Assembly: GCA_012798435.1 (NCBI GenBank)
Contig: JAAZNF010000038.1
Span: forward strand, 1-50,891
Direction of reading: 5' to 3'
Source: Myxococcales bacterium
Lineage (GTDB): Bacteria > Myxococcota > B64-G9
DNA: 50,891 bases
The first letter of the stretch is position 1; every line of letters starts with the position of its first letter. The notes under the pieces are model-generated. The model did not search any database. It was not told the origin of the DNA and saw only the letters and a list, made by a program, of their open reading frames with translations. Shown one piece after another: positions 35,521 through 44,207 of this stretch. Both the position numbers and the translations under genes were made by a program.

Positions 35521-37837
35521 GAGTGCCATGAGAGCCACCTTCCCGGTCGCAGCGGCGGCGATGGTAGCAATGTTGCTATGCAATTGCAAATCCAGCCAGG
35601 GGGAATGCTCCTACGACACCGACTGCGTGGACCCCTGTTCGGTGTGCGACGCGAAACGGCACGTGTGCGTGGTGGACCAAACCTGCGTGGACAAGAAGGA
35701 CCAGAAGTGCACCCAGGACAGCGACTGCGACCCGGTGATGGAGGCCTGCGTCCAGGGCACCTGCCGGCGCATCGGCGGAGGCGATCCCGGTCAATCCGAC
35801 GGCGACGGCTGGGTGAAGCCCGACGATCCCGAGTGCAACAACGCCGACTGCTCGGCGAAGAACCTCCCCAATCAGGGGCGCGACGTCGACGGCGACCAGT
35901 GGGGCCGCTGCTGCGACTGCGACGACCTCGATCCCAAGGTCAACCCGGACGGTCACGAGGTCGTGTACAACTGCAAGGATGACGACTGCAGCCCGGACAC
36001 CAGAGACGACGACCTGGACAACGACGGGTACGGATCGAACGGGCGCGCCTGCAACCCGGGCGACGACTGCGACGACCGCAAGCCCCACGTGCACCCCGGC
36101 GCGGAGGAGGTCTGCGACGGTCTGGACAACGACTGCAACGGCTCGATCGATCCGCCGGGATCCTGTCCCGATGGAGGGGTGGACGGCGGCGACGTCCCCG
36201 CCTCCTGCCCCAGCATGGCGGGCCATTACATCATCACCTCCCACTGCCTGAACATCGATGACGGCGAGGCCGACATCGTCCAGCAGGGCTGCTCGGTCAA
36301 CTTCCTCATCGGCGGGGTCCAGTGCACCGGCACCATCGACGCGGCGCTCAATTTCTACGTCAACTGCGGCATCCAGTTCGCCTGCCAGGCCAAGGCCAAG
36401 CTGACGGGGTCGTTCACCATCGAGTGCTCCGCCAACTGCACCTTCGACCTGATGCGCTCCGACCAGGGCGCCCAGTGCGCCTACCACAACGACCCCACCT
36501 GCACCTCGGTGGGAAAGATCTGCGGCATCACCTTCCAGCAGGGGAACCCGACCAACACCTGTATCACTCCCAATCCGCAGGGCCGCCAACCCGGCTACTT
36601 CTGCAGCCCGAACGCCAGTATCGAATGCGTGAACTCCCTGTGTATCAACAACCAGTACTGCGGCGCCATCTGCACCGATCCCATGCACTGCCAGGTCTTC
36701 CCCGGCACCACCTGCCAGGATGTCATGTACTCCGACGGCACCAGCTCCGGCACCATCAAGGTGTGCGTCCCGGACAACCAAGGCGAGACCTACTGCCGGC
36801 GCACACCGGAGTGCTCCTCGGCGCGGGTGTGCAGCTATCGGCAGCTCGACAACGCGGTGATCACCGTCTGCCGTCCTCCCAACAGCGGAGGCGCCCTGGG
36901 GGGAACCGCCTGCACGCAGGCGAGCCAGTGCGAGAACAACATGTGCGTGTGCGGCGATCGCTTGTGCAGCACCGGGACGGGGTCGTGCGCGGACGTGTGC
37001 GCCTCCGGGCAGGACTGCATCCAGTGCAACATGTGCGGCTCGGTCACCATCCCCGACCTCCAGGGCCAGAACCGGGCCGTCCCGGCCTGTATCTCCGATC
37101 CGTCCGCTTGCTGCCGGGACGCCGACTGCCCTTACATGAAGTCCTGTCAGATCTTCATCGCGCCCTCCGGGCTCGAGCTGGCCACGCAGTGCGACAGCGC
37201 CGGCAACGCCGAACAGCCCAACACCGGCGTATCATGCATCAACCATAGCCAGTGCTACTCCGCCTTCTGCGCCTTCTACCCGTCGTACTGCGTCGGCTGC
37301 TGCATCAGCGACGCCGACTGTCCCACCTTCGACCAGTCTCCGGAAAAGACCTGCACCCGGAACGACGAGTGCGACCTGGGCTACCTCTGCCTGACCAGCG
37401 GAAAATGCCAGCGCAAGTTCGAGTGCTACACCCAGATCTTCTTGCTGGGGTACACCTCCGGCGGGGTGGAGATCACCGATACGGCCCAGGTCTGCCACCC
37501 GCGGCGTCAGAATTGCAGCCTCAACTCCGATTGTCGCACGGGCGAGGTCTGCACCCTCTACACCAACAAGACGGCCACCAGCTCGGTGTACCAGTGCGAA
37601 GTCGGTGGACCGGGCTCGGCGGAGCTGGGCGCCGACTGCGCCTCGAACCCCGACATCTGTCGTGGCCGGCTGTGCATCACCAGCACCTATGGCAGCGGCC
37701 AGCAGGTGTCCTACTGTTCACAGCCTTGCATGGTCGCGACAGACTGTGGCGATCCGCTGGAGTGGAGCTGTGTGATGATGCAGGTGCCGCTGCGCGACGG
37801 CTACATCAGCTTCATGCCAGTGTGCGCCAAGCGCTGA
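35519..37837 (+). CDS. Large Cys-rich MopE-like surface lipoprotein
   Basis: A 772-residue exported protein with very many Cys residues. GGAGG stands six bases before ATG 35519. The leader is hydrophobic (FPVAAAAMVAMLL) and ends in a Cys-containing segment (CNCKSS), so lipid attachment is likely but the lipobox is not perfect. Residues about 105-220 carry MopE-type units (DVDGDQWGRCCDCDDLDPKV, EEVCDGLDNDCNGSID). The remainder has spaced Cys pairs of the form CxxDxDC (CTQDSDCD, CCRDADCP, CSLNSDCR), as in extracellular dickkopf-like or Dictyostelium-like repeats of Myxococcota. Folding would need disulfide formation; a DsbD-type gene lies next to it on the opposite strand. Confidence 0.8.
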   Translation: MSAMRATFPVAAAAMVAMLLCNCKSSQGECSYDTDCVDPCSVCDAKRHVCVVDQTCVDKKDQKCTQDSDCDPVMEACVQGTCRRIGGGDPGQSDGDGWVKPDDPECNNADCSAKNLPNQGRDVDGDQWGRCCDCDDLDPKVNPDGHEVVYNCKDDDCSPDTRDDDLDNDGYGSNGRACNPGDDCDDRKPHVHPGAEEVCDGLDNDCNGSIDPPGSCPDGGVDGGDVPASCPSMAGHYIITSHCLNIDDGEADIVQQGCSVNFLIGGVQCTGTIDAALNFYVNCGIQFACQAKAKLTGSFTIECSANCTFDLMRSDQGAQCAYHNDPTCTSVGKICGITFQQGNPTNTCITPNPQGRQPGYFCSPNASIECVNSLCINNQYCGAICTDPMHCQVFPGTTCQDVMYSDGTSSGTIKVCVPDNQGETYCRRTPECSSARVCSYRQLDNAVITVCRPPNSGGALGGTACTQASQCENNMCVCGDRLCSTGTGSCADVCASGQDCIQCNMCGSVTIPDLQGQNRAVPACISDPSACCRDADCPYMKSCQIFIAPSGLELATQCDSAGNAEQPNTGVSCINHSQCYSAFCAFYPSYCVGCCISDADCPTFDQSPEKTCTRNDECDLGYLCLTSGKCQRKFECYTQIFLLGYTSGGVEITDTAQVCHPRRQNCSLNSDCRTGEVCTLYTNKTATSSVYQCEVGGPGSAELGADCASNPDICRGRLCITSTYGSGQQVSYCSQPCMVATDCGDPLEWSCVMMQVPLRDGYISFMPVCAKR

Positions 37838-37923
37838 CCGAACGACCGCCGCCCCGCCCTGCCACTTCGATTGGCACTCCGCTCTTACTGACCCGAAGAG
37901 ATATGATGATACGGCGTGAGCGG

Positions 37924-37957
37924 CTGGCCGCGATGCCTCAAAAGCAAGCGCGGCCAG
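37924..37957. terminator. Hairpin in the 230-base convergent gap
   Basis: CTGGCCGCG (37924-37932) and CGCGGCCAG (37949-37957) form a perfect 9-bp stem with a 16-base loop. It lies between the converging lipoprotein and dsbD-type genes and may end both transcripts. There is no U-run. I see no gene in 37838-38067. Confidence 0.4.
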
Positions 37958-38067
37958 ACTCGATCCGGTCCATCCGCCACACGCCAACGCAAGACCGAAA
38001 GTGCCAGCGCGTTCGCGCGCAACGTGATTCTCCGACCGAAGACCACGCCGAGGAAGACCGCGGCGGC

Positions 38068-39486
38068 TCAACGGATCTGGCGCAGCAAGCGGAGCATCTC
38101 GTCCGGGCCCAGGAACCCCTTGACGATCGGCTTGTCGAGGAGGGCGCCGCTGGAATCCACGAAGCGGATGGTGGGGAGATCGTTGGCCCCGTAGCGGTCC
38201 ATCAACGCTTGAATCGCCTCGTCCTCGGCGGAGCGCGTACAATCGAGCTTGACGGACGCGAAGCGCGCCAGTTCCTTGGCCACTTGCTCGTCGGAAAAGG
38301 TCTTCTGGTCGAGCTTGATGCAGGCCGGGCACCAGGTGGCCCAGAAGTCGATCATGACCGGGCGCCTTTCTTGCTTCGCGCTGTCGAGCGCCGCGGGAAG
38401 GTTCTTTTGCCAAGCGACGGGGCTCTTCGCCACCGACAGGCCTGCGGCCAGGAGGAACACCGCCAGCCCCCCCAGGCCGGCTCCCAGCAGCTTGCGCAAC
38501 TTTTTTCCGAATGAGACCGCGTGAAAATCGATGTGGATTCCTCCGGCCAGGACCGCCAGGCCCAGCGCCGCGCCGGCCCAGGCCAAGGGCCAGGGCATCT
38601 CGTCCACCACGGCCTGCAAACCGGGCACGACCGGGCGCAGGAAGAAGAGCGCCATGCCGAGCATGACCATGCCGAAGACGCTCTTCACGCCCTCCATCCA
38701 GGCGCCGCTCTTCGGCAGCCGCGCCACCAGGTTGGCGAACGTTCCCACCAAGAGAAACAGCAGCCCGAACCCGAGGCTGAAGGCCAGCATCAAGAAGAAC
38801 CCGAGCACCCAATCCTGCGAGGCGGCGATGAGCACCAGGATGAAGCTCAACACCGGCCCCGTGCACGGCGCGGCCACCAGCCCCGACACCAGCCCGGCCA
38901 GGAAGGCACCGACGAACCCGCGACCCCCCACCCGGTTCAGCCGCTCCGTCAGCCCGGCCGGCAGACGGAACTCGAACAGGCCGATCATGGACAGGCCCAG
39001 GGCCGCGAAGAACAGCACGATGAAACCCGTCACCCAGGGGCTCCCCAGCCACGCCCCGAACTGGCCGCCCAGCGCGGCCACGCTGAGCCCGAGGATGGTG
39101 TACAGCACCACCATGCCACCCACGTAGGTGAGCGACAGGAAAAAAGCGCCCCACCGTCCCCGCGCCTCCCGTGTGCCGATCACCGCCATGGCCACCGGGA
39201 TCAGCGGATAGACGCAGCCCATCAGGCTGGTGAGCAGACCGGCCAGCCAGGCGATGGCCAGGCCGAGCAGGATGCCGCCTCGGTCCAGCGCGCCCGCCAG
39301 CTCGTCGCGCAGCCAGGACTCCATCCCCTGCGTTGCTCCGCCGCCGTCCGGGCCGTCTTGTTCGCCGGAGAGCCCCGCCCCCGTGTCGATGGCCAAAGCG
39401 CCCTCGGCCGCCGGCGCGTCCCCTGGGTGGGCGCGGCCGGCCAGGCCGAAGATCACAAGGATCAAGACCAATAGCTTGCGCCGCAT
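38068..39486 (-). CDS. DsbD/CcdA-type thiol:disulfide transporter with C-terminal thioredoxin domain
   Basis: A 472-residue inner-membrane protein passing electrons from cytoplasmic thioredoxin to the envelope. The start ATG 39486 begins a signal peptide (LLVLILVIFGLAGRA). A short linker of about 60 residues replaces the usual N-terminal immunoglobulin-like domain of DsbD. Eight-helix DsbD core follows with the redox Cys in LMGCVYPLIPV and VAAPCTGPVL. The C-terminal domain (from about 370) is thioredoxin-like with DFWATWCPACIKLD (Cys386, Cys389) and the cis-Pro in NDLPTIRF. An extra Cys lies in KLDCTRS. It could serve the Cys-rich lipoproteins or cytochrome c maturation for NrfHA. Confidence 0.88.
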   Translation of the reverse strand: MRRKLLVLILVIFGLAGRAHPGDAPAAEGALAIDTGAGLSGEQDGPDGGGATQGMESWLRDELAGALDRGGILLGLAIAWLAGLLTSLMGCVYPLIPVAMAVIGTREARGRWGAFFLSLTYVGGMVVLYTILGLSVAALGGQFGAWLGSPWVTGFIVLFFAALGLSMIGLFEFRLPAGLTERLNRVGGRGFVGAFLAGLVSGLVAAPCTGPVLSFILVLIAASQDWVLGFFLMLAFSLGFGLLFLLVGTFANLVARLPKSGAWMEGVKSVFGMVMLGMALFFLRPVVPGLQAVVDEMPWPLAWAGAALGLAVLAGGIHIDFHAVSFGKKLRKLLGAGLGGLAVFLLAAGLSVAKSPVAWQKNLPAALDSAKQERRPVMIDFWATWCPACIKLDQKTFSDEQVAKELARFASVKLDCTRSAEDEAIQALMDRYGANDLPTIRFVDSSGALLDKPIVKGFLGPDEMLRLLRQIR

Positions 39487-39546
39487 GGCCGCAGGATGGA
39501 ACGAATCGCCATTCGATTCAAGTCTTGAAAAGGTCGCTCTGACGAG

Positions 39547-39575
39547 TTGCCAGTCAACGGTCGGTTGTGTATGCT
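39547..39575 (+). promoter_or_regulatory. Promoter giving a near-leaderless transcript
   Basis: TTGCCA (39547-39552), a 17-base spacer and TATGCT (39570-39575) form a promoter whose predicted start falls at about the ATG at 39582. No Shine-Dalgarno sequence precedes that ATG. Confidence 0.5.
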
Positions 39576-39581
39576 TCGGGC

Positions 39582-40088
39582 ATGCGAATCGTGATTGCGA
39601 ATGGAATCCTTGCGCTAGTGATGCTGTCGGCGCCACCGGTCACGGCCGGCGGCGGGCCGGAGGGCAGACCCTTCGGGCTGGGCATCAGCCTGGGCGAGCC
39701 GGCGGGCATCAACGGTAAACTGTGGCTCGACAACAAGTCGGCGCTGCAGTTCGCCATCGGTTTCGGCTACTGGCCCTACAACGGGTTCGCCTTGTTCGCG
39801 GACTACCAGTACCACGCCGCCCAGATCATGGGGCCGCCGCGTGACTCGTTTCGGCTGTTGTTCTACATGGGATTGGGCGCCAAACTCGGCTTCTGGGACC
39901 GCCACGACAATGACCACCACTATGACGCCGTGGGCCTGGGCGTACGGGTGCCCTTCGGGCTCAATTTCATCTTCCTGCGTCATCCCTTCGACATCTTCCT
40001 GGAAGTCGCACCGGTGATGGCCTTCATCGCCCCGGACCCGTTCTGGTTCGACATGGACGCGGCCATCGGGTTTCGCTTCTACTTCTGA
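39582..40088 (+). CDS. Small exported protein, probable outer-membrane beta-barrel
   Basis: A 168-residue protein started at ATG 39582, since the earlier in-frame ATG at 39567 overlaps the -10 element. A signal peptide (IANGILALVMLSAPPVTAG) precedes strands of alternating hydrophobic residues (ALQFAIGFGYWPYNGFALFADYQYH, 25 residues split as ALQFAIGFGYW and FALFADYQYH). The last residue is Phe after GFRFY, as is typical of outer-membrane barrels inserted by Bam. The length suggests an eight-strand barrel. The function is unknown. The 3' end overlaps the convergent transglycosylase-like gene by 10 bases. Confidence 0.65.
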   Translation: MRIVIANGILALVMLSAPPVTAGGGPEGRPFGLGISLGEPAGINGKLWLDNKSALQFAIGFGYWPYNGFALFADYQYHAAQIMGPPRDSFRLLFYMGLGAKLGFWDRHDNDHHYDAVGLGVRVPFGLNFIFLRHPFDIFLEVAPVMAFIAPDPFWFDMDAAIGFRFYF

Positions 40089-41773
40089 TCCAGCGTGACC
40101 GCGGCTTCCTTCGGCAAGACGGAGGCCTTCTCGCCCGCCTTGCGGCAGGCCTGCTCGGCGAGATCCATCAGCTCGTGGAAGGTCATCCGGGCGGTGTCCG
40201 AGGCGAGCGCCTCGGCGCGCTTCAGCACGTCGAGGCCGGCCAGGATGTTGGAGACGTAGTCGCGGGTCTCGGCAATCTGCATGGGGAAGGCCAGGCCGCA
40301 AAACGCCTTCTGCTGTTTGTCGGAGCGCGCCAGGCGTCCCAGGCCGCAGTTGTAGGCGGCCAGCCCCAGCGCGCTGTGCAGCATCTCCAGACGGCCCCGG
40401 AACACCTCCTCGGTCAGGCGCAGGCGCGTGAGGTCCTCCGCGGCGCGAACCATCCAGCGCGAAAGCCAACCCGCGGGATCGGGCAGGGCGCCGGGGACAG
40501 CGACCGGCGGGGCTTCGAGCAAGCGCTCACCGAGCGCCAGCCGTTCGATCTCGCGGTCCACGTCCAGCGCGGCGCCCTCGGCCACACCCTCCTGCCAGCG
40601 GAACAGCTCGAGCGCGAGCAAGGTGGCCAGCGACGGATCGGCCGCGGCGCCGTCGCTCTCCAGATACCTCACCACCCCGTCGCGCACGCGCCGAAAGTAC
40701 AGGCAGGCGGTCCGGATGGCCTGGCGCGGATCGGCGATCACCGCCCGCCGCAGGTCCTCGAACGACTCGACGCCTCGTAGCAGCTCCGCGGAACCGGCGA
40801 TCTGGGCGCGGAACTGCCACACGTCCTTGAGGGCCACGTCCATGAACTGGGCGAGGGAGAAGGCGCCGGCCCAGGAGATGCGCTGGTGGATGAACTCCGA
40901 CTCCTGGATGAAGAGCCGGGTCATGAGACGGTGGTCGAGGCCGGTGGCAGCACAGGCCTGCCGGATGGTCTCCATGTAGCGCAGGCCCCGGCGCAGCCCG
41001 TCCAGCGACCGGTAGATGTGAAACGGCAGGCTGCGGTTGTCCAGGACCTGCAGGCGCAGGTTGCGTAGCATGGCCTGGTAACGCCGCAGCAACCGCGCAT
41101 CGGCCTCGGGAAGATCCGCAGGGGCGAACCGTACCGCGCTCACCAGGCGCATCCGCCGATCGCGCTCCTCGAACAGTCGACGCACCTCCCGGTCGCGCCA
41201 GGCGGAGAGCAGGGTGCGGTAGCGAGCGGGCGACAACGCCTGCCAGTCGTCGAACGAGCGAGCCTGCCGGCACAGGTCCAGAAGCCCATCGCGGGAAAGC
41301 GCGTCCAGGTCCTCGACGAAAAACACCTTGCGCGAATGGAACAGGCTCTGCAGCCAGGAGCGCACCACCGAGCGCAGCCTGCGCCGCTCCAGGGCCATCA
41401 CCAGCTGCCGTACCTCGCTGGCGGGACGCGCCCGATCCGCGAGCCCCTCCACGAAGACCTCCTGCAGCGCGCGATCCAGCTCGGCCAGCTCCCGATCCGC
41501 CTCCAGGGTCGGTTGCAGGGCCTGCCGCCGCGCATCGCGCACAACCACCAGCCGGGCGGCGGCGGCATCGTCTCCGAGCAGGAAGGCCAGCCCCGCGGCA
41601 TCCTCGAGCTCGAGCAGGTCGGTCACAATGCCTCCCGGTGGGCGGTCCCCGGGGGCCTGGGCCGGCGGCGAGAGCAGATACTCCTCCCCGCTCCCCGCCG
41701 CCGCCCACCCCGGCGCGCCCATGCCGAACTGGGCCAGGGCGACCACCAACGCCAGCGGCGCGGCGAAAACCAT
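40079..41773 (-). CDS. Divergent lytic transglycosylase-like exported protein
   Basis: I chose ATG 41773 (GGAG eight bases upstream) over 41806. The 564-residue product has a signal peptide (APLALVVALAQFGMGAPGWA) and a long helical N-terminal part. An SLT-like domain begins near 280: RLFIQESEFIHQRISWAGAF holds the candidate catalytic Glu and the S-x-x-G-A block, and LGLAAYNCGLGRL matches the AAYNxG motif. The spacing between motifs is wider than usual, with an inserted region of about 150 residues. It is probably a periplasmic murein-cleaving enzyme, but activity is not certain. Confidence 0.65.
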   Translation of the reverse strand: MVFAAPLALVVALAQFGMGAPGWAAAGSGEEYLLSPPAQAPGDRPPGGIVTDLLELEDAAGLAFLLGDDAAAARLVVVRDARRQALQPTLEADRELAELDRALQEVFVEGLADRARPASEVRQLVMALERRRLRSVVRSWLQSLFHSRKVFFVEDLDALSRDGLLDLCRQARSFDDWQALSPARYRTLLSAWRDREVRRLFEERDRRMRLVSAVRFAPADLPEADARLLRRYQAMLRNLRLQVLDNRSLPFHIYRSLDGLRRGLRYMETIRQACAATGLDHRLMTRLFIQESEFIHQRISWAGAFSLAQFMDVALKDVWQFRAQIAGSAELLRGVESFEDLRRAVIADPRQAIRTACLYFRRVRDGVVRYLESDGAAADPSLATLLALELFRWQEGVAEGAALDVDREIERLALGERLLEAPPVAVPGALPDPAGWLSRWMVRAAEDLTRLRLTEEVFRGRLEMLHSALGLAAYNCGLGRLARSDKQQKAFCGLAFPMQIAETRDYVSNILAGLDVLKRAEALASDTARMTFHELMDLAEQACRKAGEKASVLPKEAAVTLDQK

Positions 41774-41844
41774 TCGATTGACTCCAGGGTTGTGGCGGGC
41801 TACCATATGCGCCGCTTACGGTAGCACCGATTGTGGAGGTTGTC

Positions 41845-43008
41845 ATGCCACAAACGCTGAGGCCGGCGGCGGGCCTATCGCTCCTCTTGTTCGCGGCCTG
41901 CGCCACCGCGCCCCGACCCCGCCCTGAACCCACGCGTTTCTACCAGAACCCGTCGGTGCGGGAGTGCCTCAAGTTCAACCAGGACCACAAGATTCAACAG
42001 AGCCAGGCCTGCTGGCGGCAACTACTCCAGCGGCTGCAGAACGAACCCGAGTTCGCCGCCGCCCAGGAGCTCTCCGCCTCCGACCGCGACAAGATCGAGC
42101 AGATGGCCATGGCCGCCGATCGCCGGGCGCTGGAGCTGCGCCGGGAATTCGATCGCTGCTGCCACATGGTCGGAGAGCGCCGGGACGAACGCGAGCGCTG
42201 CCTGACGGACTTCCGCGCGCGGCACCGCGATGAGCTGGACGTGGATCAGATCTTCGAGGTGGACGCCGCCATCGCCGCGGTGCACGAGGCGCGCGAGCGC
42301 GCCCAGGGGAACGTGGAAGACACGCTGGAACACGCCGGAAAGCTCCTGGGCGCCCGGCTCGGCCCGGACGAGGAGGGCATCCGCCTGGAGCGGGTCATCG
42401 GCCCTCCCCTGGACCGCCTGTCTCTCGGCGAAGAAGGCCTGATCCTCCTCATCGATGGTGTCCCGATCCGGACCCTGGTGGCCAGCGAGCAGATCTCCCG
42501 GCTGGAACGCTGCCAGGAGAAGCCGCTCGAGCTCTTGCTGCGTTACGGCGGCCGCGACGAGGTCTCCTTCGAGCGGGTAGAGTTGCGCTGCGGCCCGGCG
42601 GCCGAGGCGCGCCGGCTCTCGAAGACCTCCGCGCCGCACCAGGGCTGTTCCGCCGCGGCCAGCGACGCCGAGGTCCGATTGGGCATGAGCCTGTGTTACC
42701 ACGGCGCCGAGGGCCGCATCTGGGTGGAGCAGGTCTGCGCCGGTGGCCCGGCAGCCGCCGCCGGCGTGCGGCCCGGTCAGCAGTTCGATCGGCTCAACGG
42801 TGAACCCTTGCTCGGCATGCCCTGGAACCGCATTCGCGAGGTGCTGGCCGCCTTCCCCGAACGGCCGGTCCGGTTCGACCTCAGTACGGACACGTTGGCC
42901 TCTCCGGCGGCGTTCTCCGCAACTGTGCTGGACGAGCGCCAGTCCGCCTCCTGCTGGCGAGCCATCCTGGAGAGCCGAACCCCCGAGGACGCCTCCCCCA
43001 CGCCATGA
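41845..43008 (+). CDS. Lipoprotein with C-terminal PDZ domain
   Basis: A 387-residue lipoprotein. ATG 41845 has GGAGG five bases upstream; a GTG at 41833 is in frame but overlaps that site. The leader ends LLLFAACAT, a good lipobox. The middle (about 40-170) is helical and charged with several Cys. A first PDZ-like segment is seen near 200 (LGEEGLILLIDGVPIRTL) and a clear PDZ near 285-345 (EQVCAGGPAAAAGVRPGQQF, then LNGEPLLGMPW). There is no protease domain, so a binding or scaffold role is inferred. It is translationally coupled to the next gene (ATGA). Confidence 0.7.
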   Translation: MPQTLRPAAGLSLLLFAACATAPRPRPEPTRFYQNPSVRECLKFNQDHKIQQSQACWRQLLQRLQNEPEFAAAQELSASDRDKIEQMAMAADRRALELRREFDRCCHMVGERRDERERCLTDFRARHRDELDVDQIFEVDAAIAAVHEARERAQGNVEDTLEHAGKLLGARLGPDEEGIRLERVIGPPLDRLSLGEEGLILLIDGVPIRTLVASEQISRLERCQEKPLELLLRYGGRDEVSFERVELRCGPAAEARRLSKTSAPHQGCSAAASDAEVRLGMSLCYHGAEGRIWVEQVCAGGPAAAAGVRPGQQFDRLNGEPLLGMPWNRIREVLAAFPERPVRFDLSTDTLASPAAFSATVLDERQSASCWRAILESRTPEDASPTP

Positions 43009-44207
43009 TTCGCATCACCAGCTACCTGCACCGGGACACGCTACACGACTCCATCTACCGCTGGATGTGCGATGACGTCCGCCCGGGGGACGGCTGGCTC
43101 ATCACCAGCCTGGTGGCCTTCAACAACGCCTTCGTGTCGCGCTACCTGGCCGATTTCGCGCGCAAGGCGTTCTCCGGCGCTCACCCTGACGTGCCGTTGG
43201 TCGGACGGCCGGTGCACACCAAGGGCGAGCTCAAGGACGCCATCGTGGTCCGGCCGCCCTACACCAACGCCCGCATCGAGGAGATGCTGTCGCAGTACCA
43301 CACCAACCCCGAGCGCTACTACCGGGAGACGCCGTTCTCGGCACACCTGTACTTCATCCCCTACTCCTGCGGCGACGTGTACGTGGGCTCCCATCGAATC
43401 AAAAGAGTGCGGCGCCTGGCCGAAAAGAGCGCCCGGCGCATCATCGATCGCATCTTCGCCAACATCCGCGAGCGCGCCAACGCCCTGGCCGACGACCGCG
43501 CCCGCCGGCTGGGCATCCCGCGGGAGAACCTGGTCACCCAGCCCGAGGACATGGCCCGCGAGTTCGAGAAGGCCGAGAGCAAACTGATCGACGATCTGCG
43601 CAACCGGCGCCGCATTCAGGAGAACGGCGAGCTCATCATCAACGACGTGGCCGGTATCAAGGTGATCAGCGAGGATCCCGACCCCGAGCCGCTGGTGTCC
43701 CGCCTGTGCCAAGGACAGGACTGCGAGATCATCGAGATCGAGCCGCACCGCGGGCACTACAACGCCACGAACATCCTGGTGCGCCTGCGACCCGACAAGG
43801 CCCGCCTATTGCAACAGCCGCTCGGCGGGGCCTTTTTGCGCCTCATGCATAGCCGCGGGCTGGACGCGGAGCAGGCCAACCGGGCCTTCTCGGACTTCGT
43901 GCAGAGCGGCGAGGACACGGTGAACATCGAGGTGATCATCTCCAGCTACCAGGAGATGCTGGAGAGCGAGATCGGCCGCTGCATGCACGAGGACCGGATC
44001 ATCGAGCAGCGCCTGCGCCAGGAGTACCGCAGCTACCTTGCCAAGAACGTGGAATACCTGATGGAGTACCTGTTCGCCTTCGGTATCAGCCCCCAGACCG
44101 AGGTGCGCGAGCTGCCCATCAAGCTATGGAACCGCCACCTGCCGGACTACTTCGACGACGCGGTGAAGCGGCTTTTCAACATCCCCCCGATGAACGTGGT
44201 GGAGTAG
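43005..44207 (+). CDS. Uncharacterised conserved cytoplasmic protein, weakly RelA/SpoT-like
   Basis: A 400-residue protein without signal peptide or membrane segment, coupled to the PDZ lipoprotein gene. I do not recognise a family with confidence. The stretch LIINDVAGIKVISEDPDPEP followed by EIIEIEPHRGHYNATNILVRL recalls the RelA/SpoT nucleotidyltransferase pattern (DxxGxR then Y, then a GY-type strand). It lacks obvious HD-hydrolase or TGS domains. The helical part around 150-200 (RRIIDRIFANIRERANALADD) and a late GxCM-H region may be oligomerisation segments. The 3' end overlaps glpD by 32 bases, tail to tail. Confidence 0.5.
   Translation: MIRITSYLHRDTLHDSIYRWMCDDVRPGDGWLITSLVAFNNAFVSRYLADFARKAFSGAHPDVPLVGRPVHTKGELKDAIVVRPPYTNARIEEMLSQYHTNPERYYRETPFSAHLYFIPYSCGDVYVGSHRIKRVRRLAEKSARRIIDRIFANIRERANALADDRARRLGIPRENLVTQPEDMAREFEKAESKLIDDLRNRRRIQENGELIINDVAGIKVISEDPDPEPLVSRLCQGQDCEIIEIEPHRGHYNATNILVRLRPDKARLLQQPLGGAFLRLMHSRGLDAEQANRAFSDFVQSGEDTVNIEVIISSYQEMLESEIGRCMHEDRIIEQRLRQEYRSYLAKNVEYLMEYLFAFGISPQTEVRELPIKLWNRHLPDYFDDAVKRLFNIPPMNVVE

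Noticed and set aside
36001-37837. Repeated Cys/Asp codon patterns suggesting a tandem DNA repeat or CRISPR-like array
   Set aside because: The repetition is at the protein level (spaced Cys units) with no constant repeat length or identical spacers.
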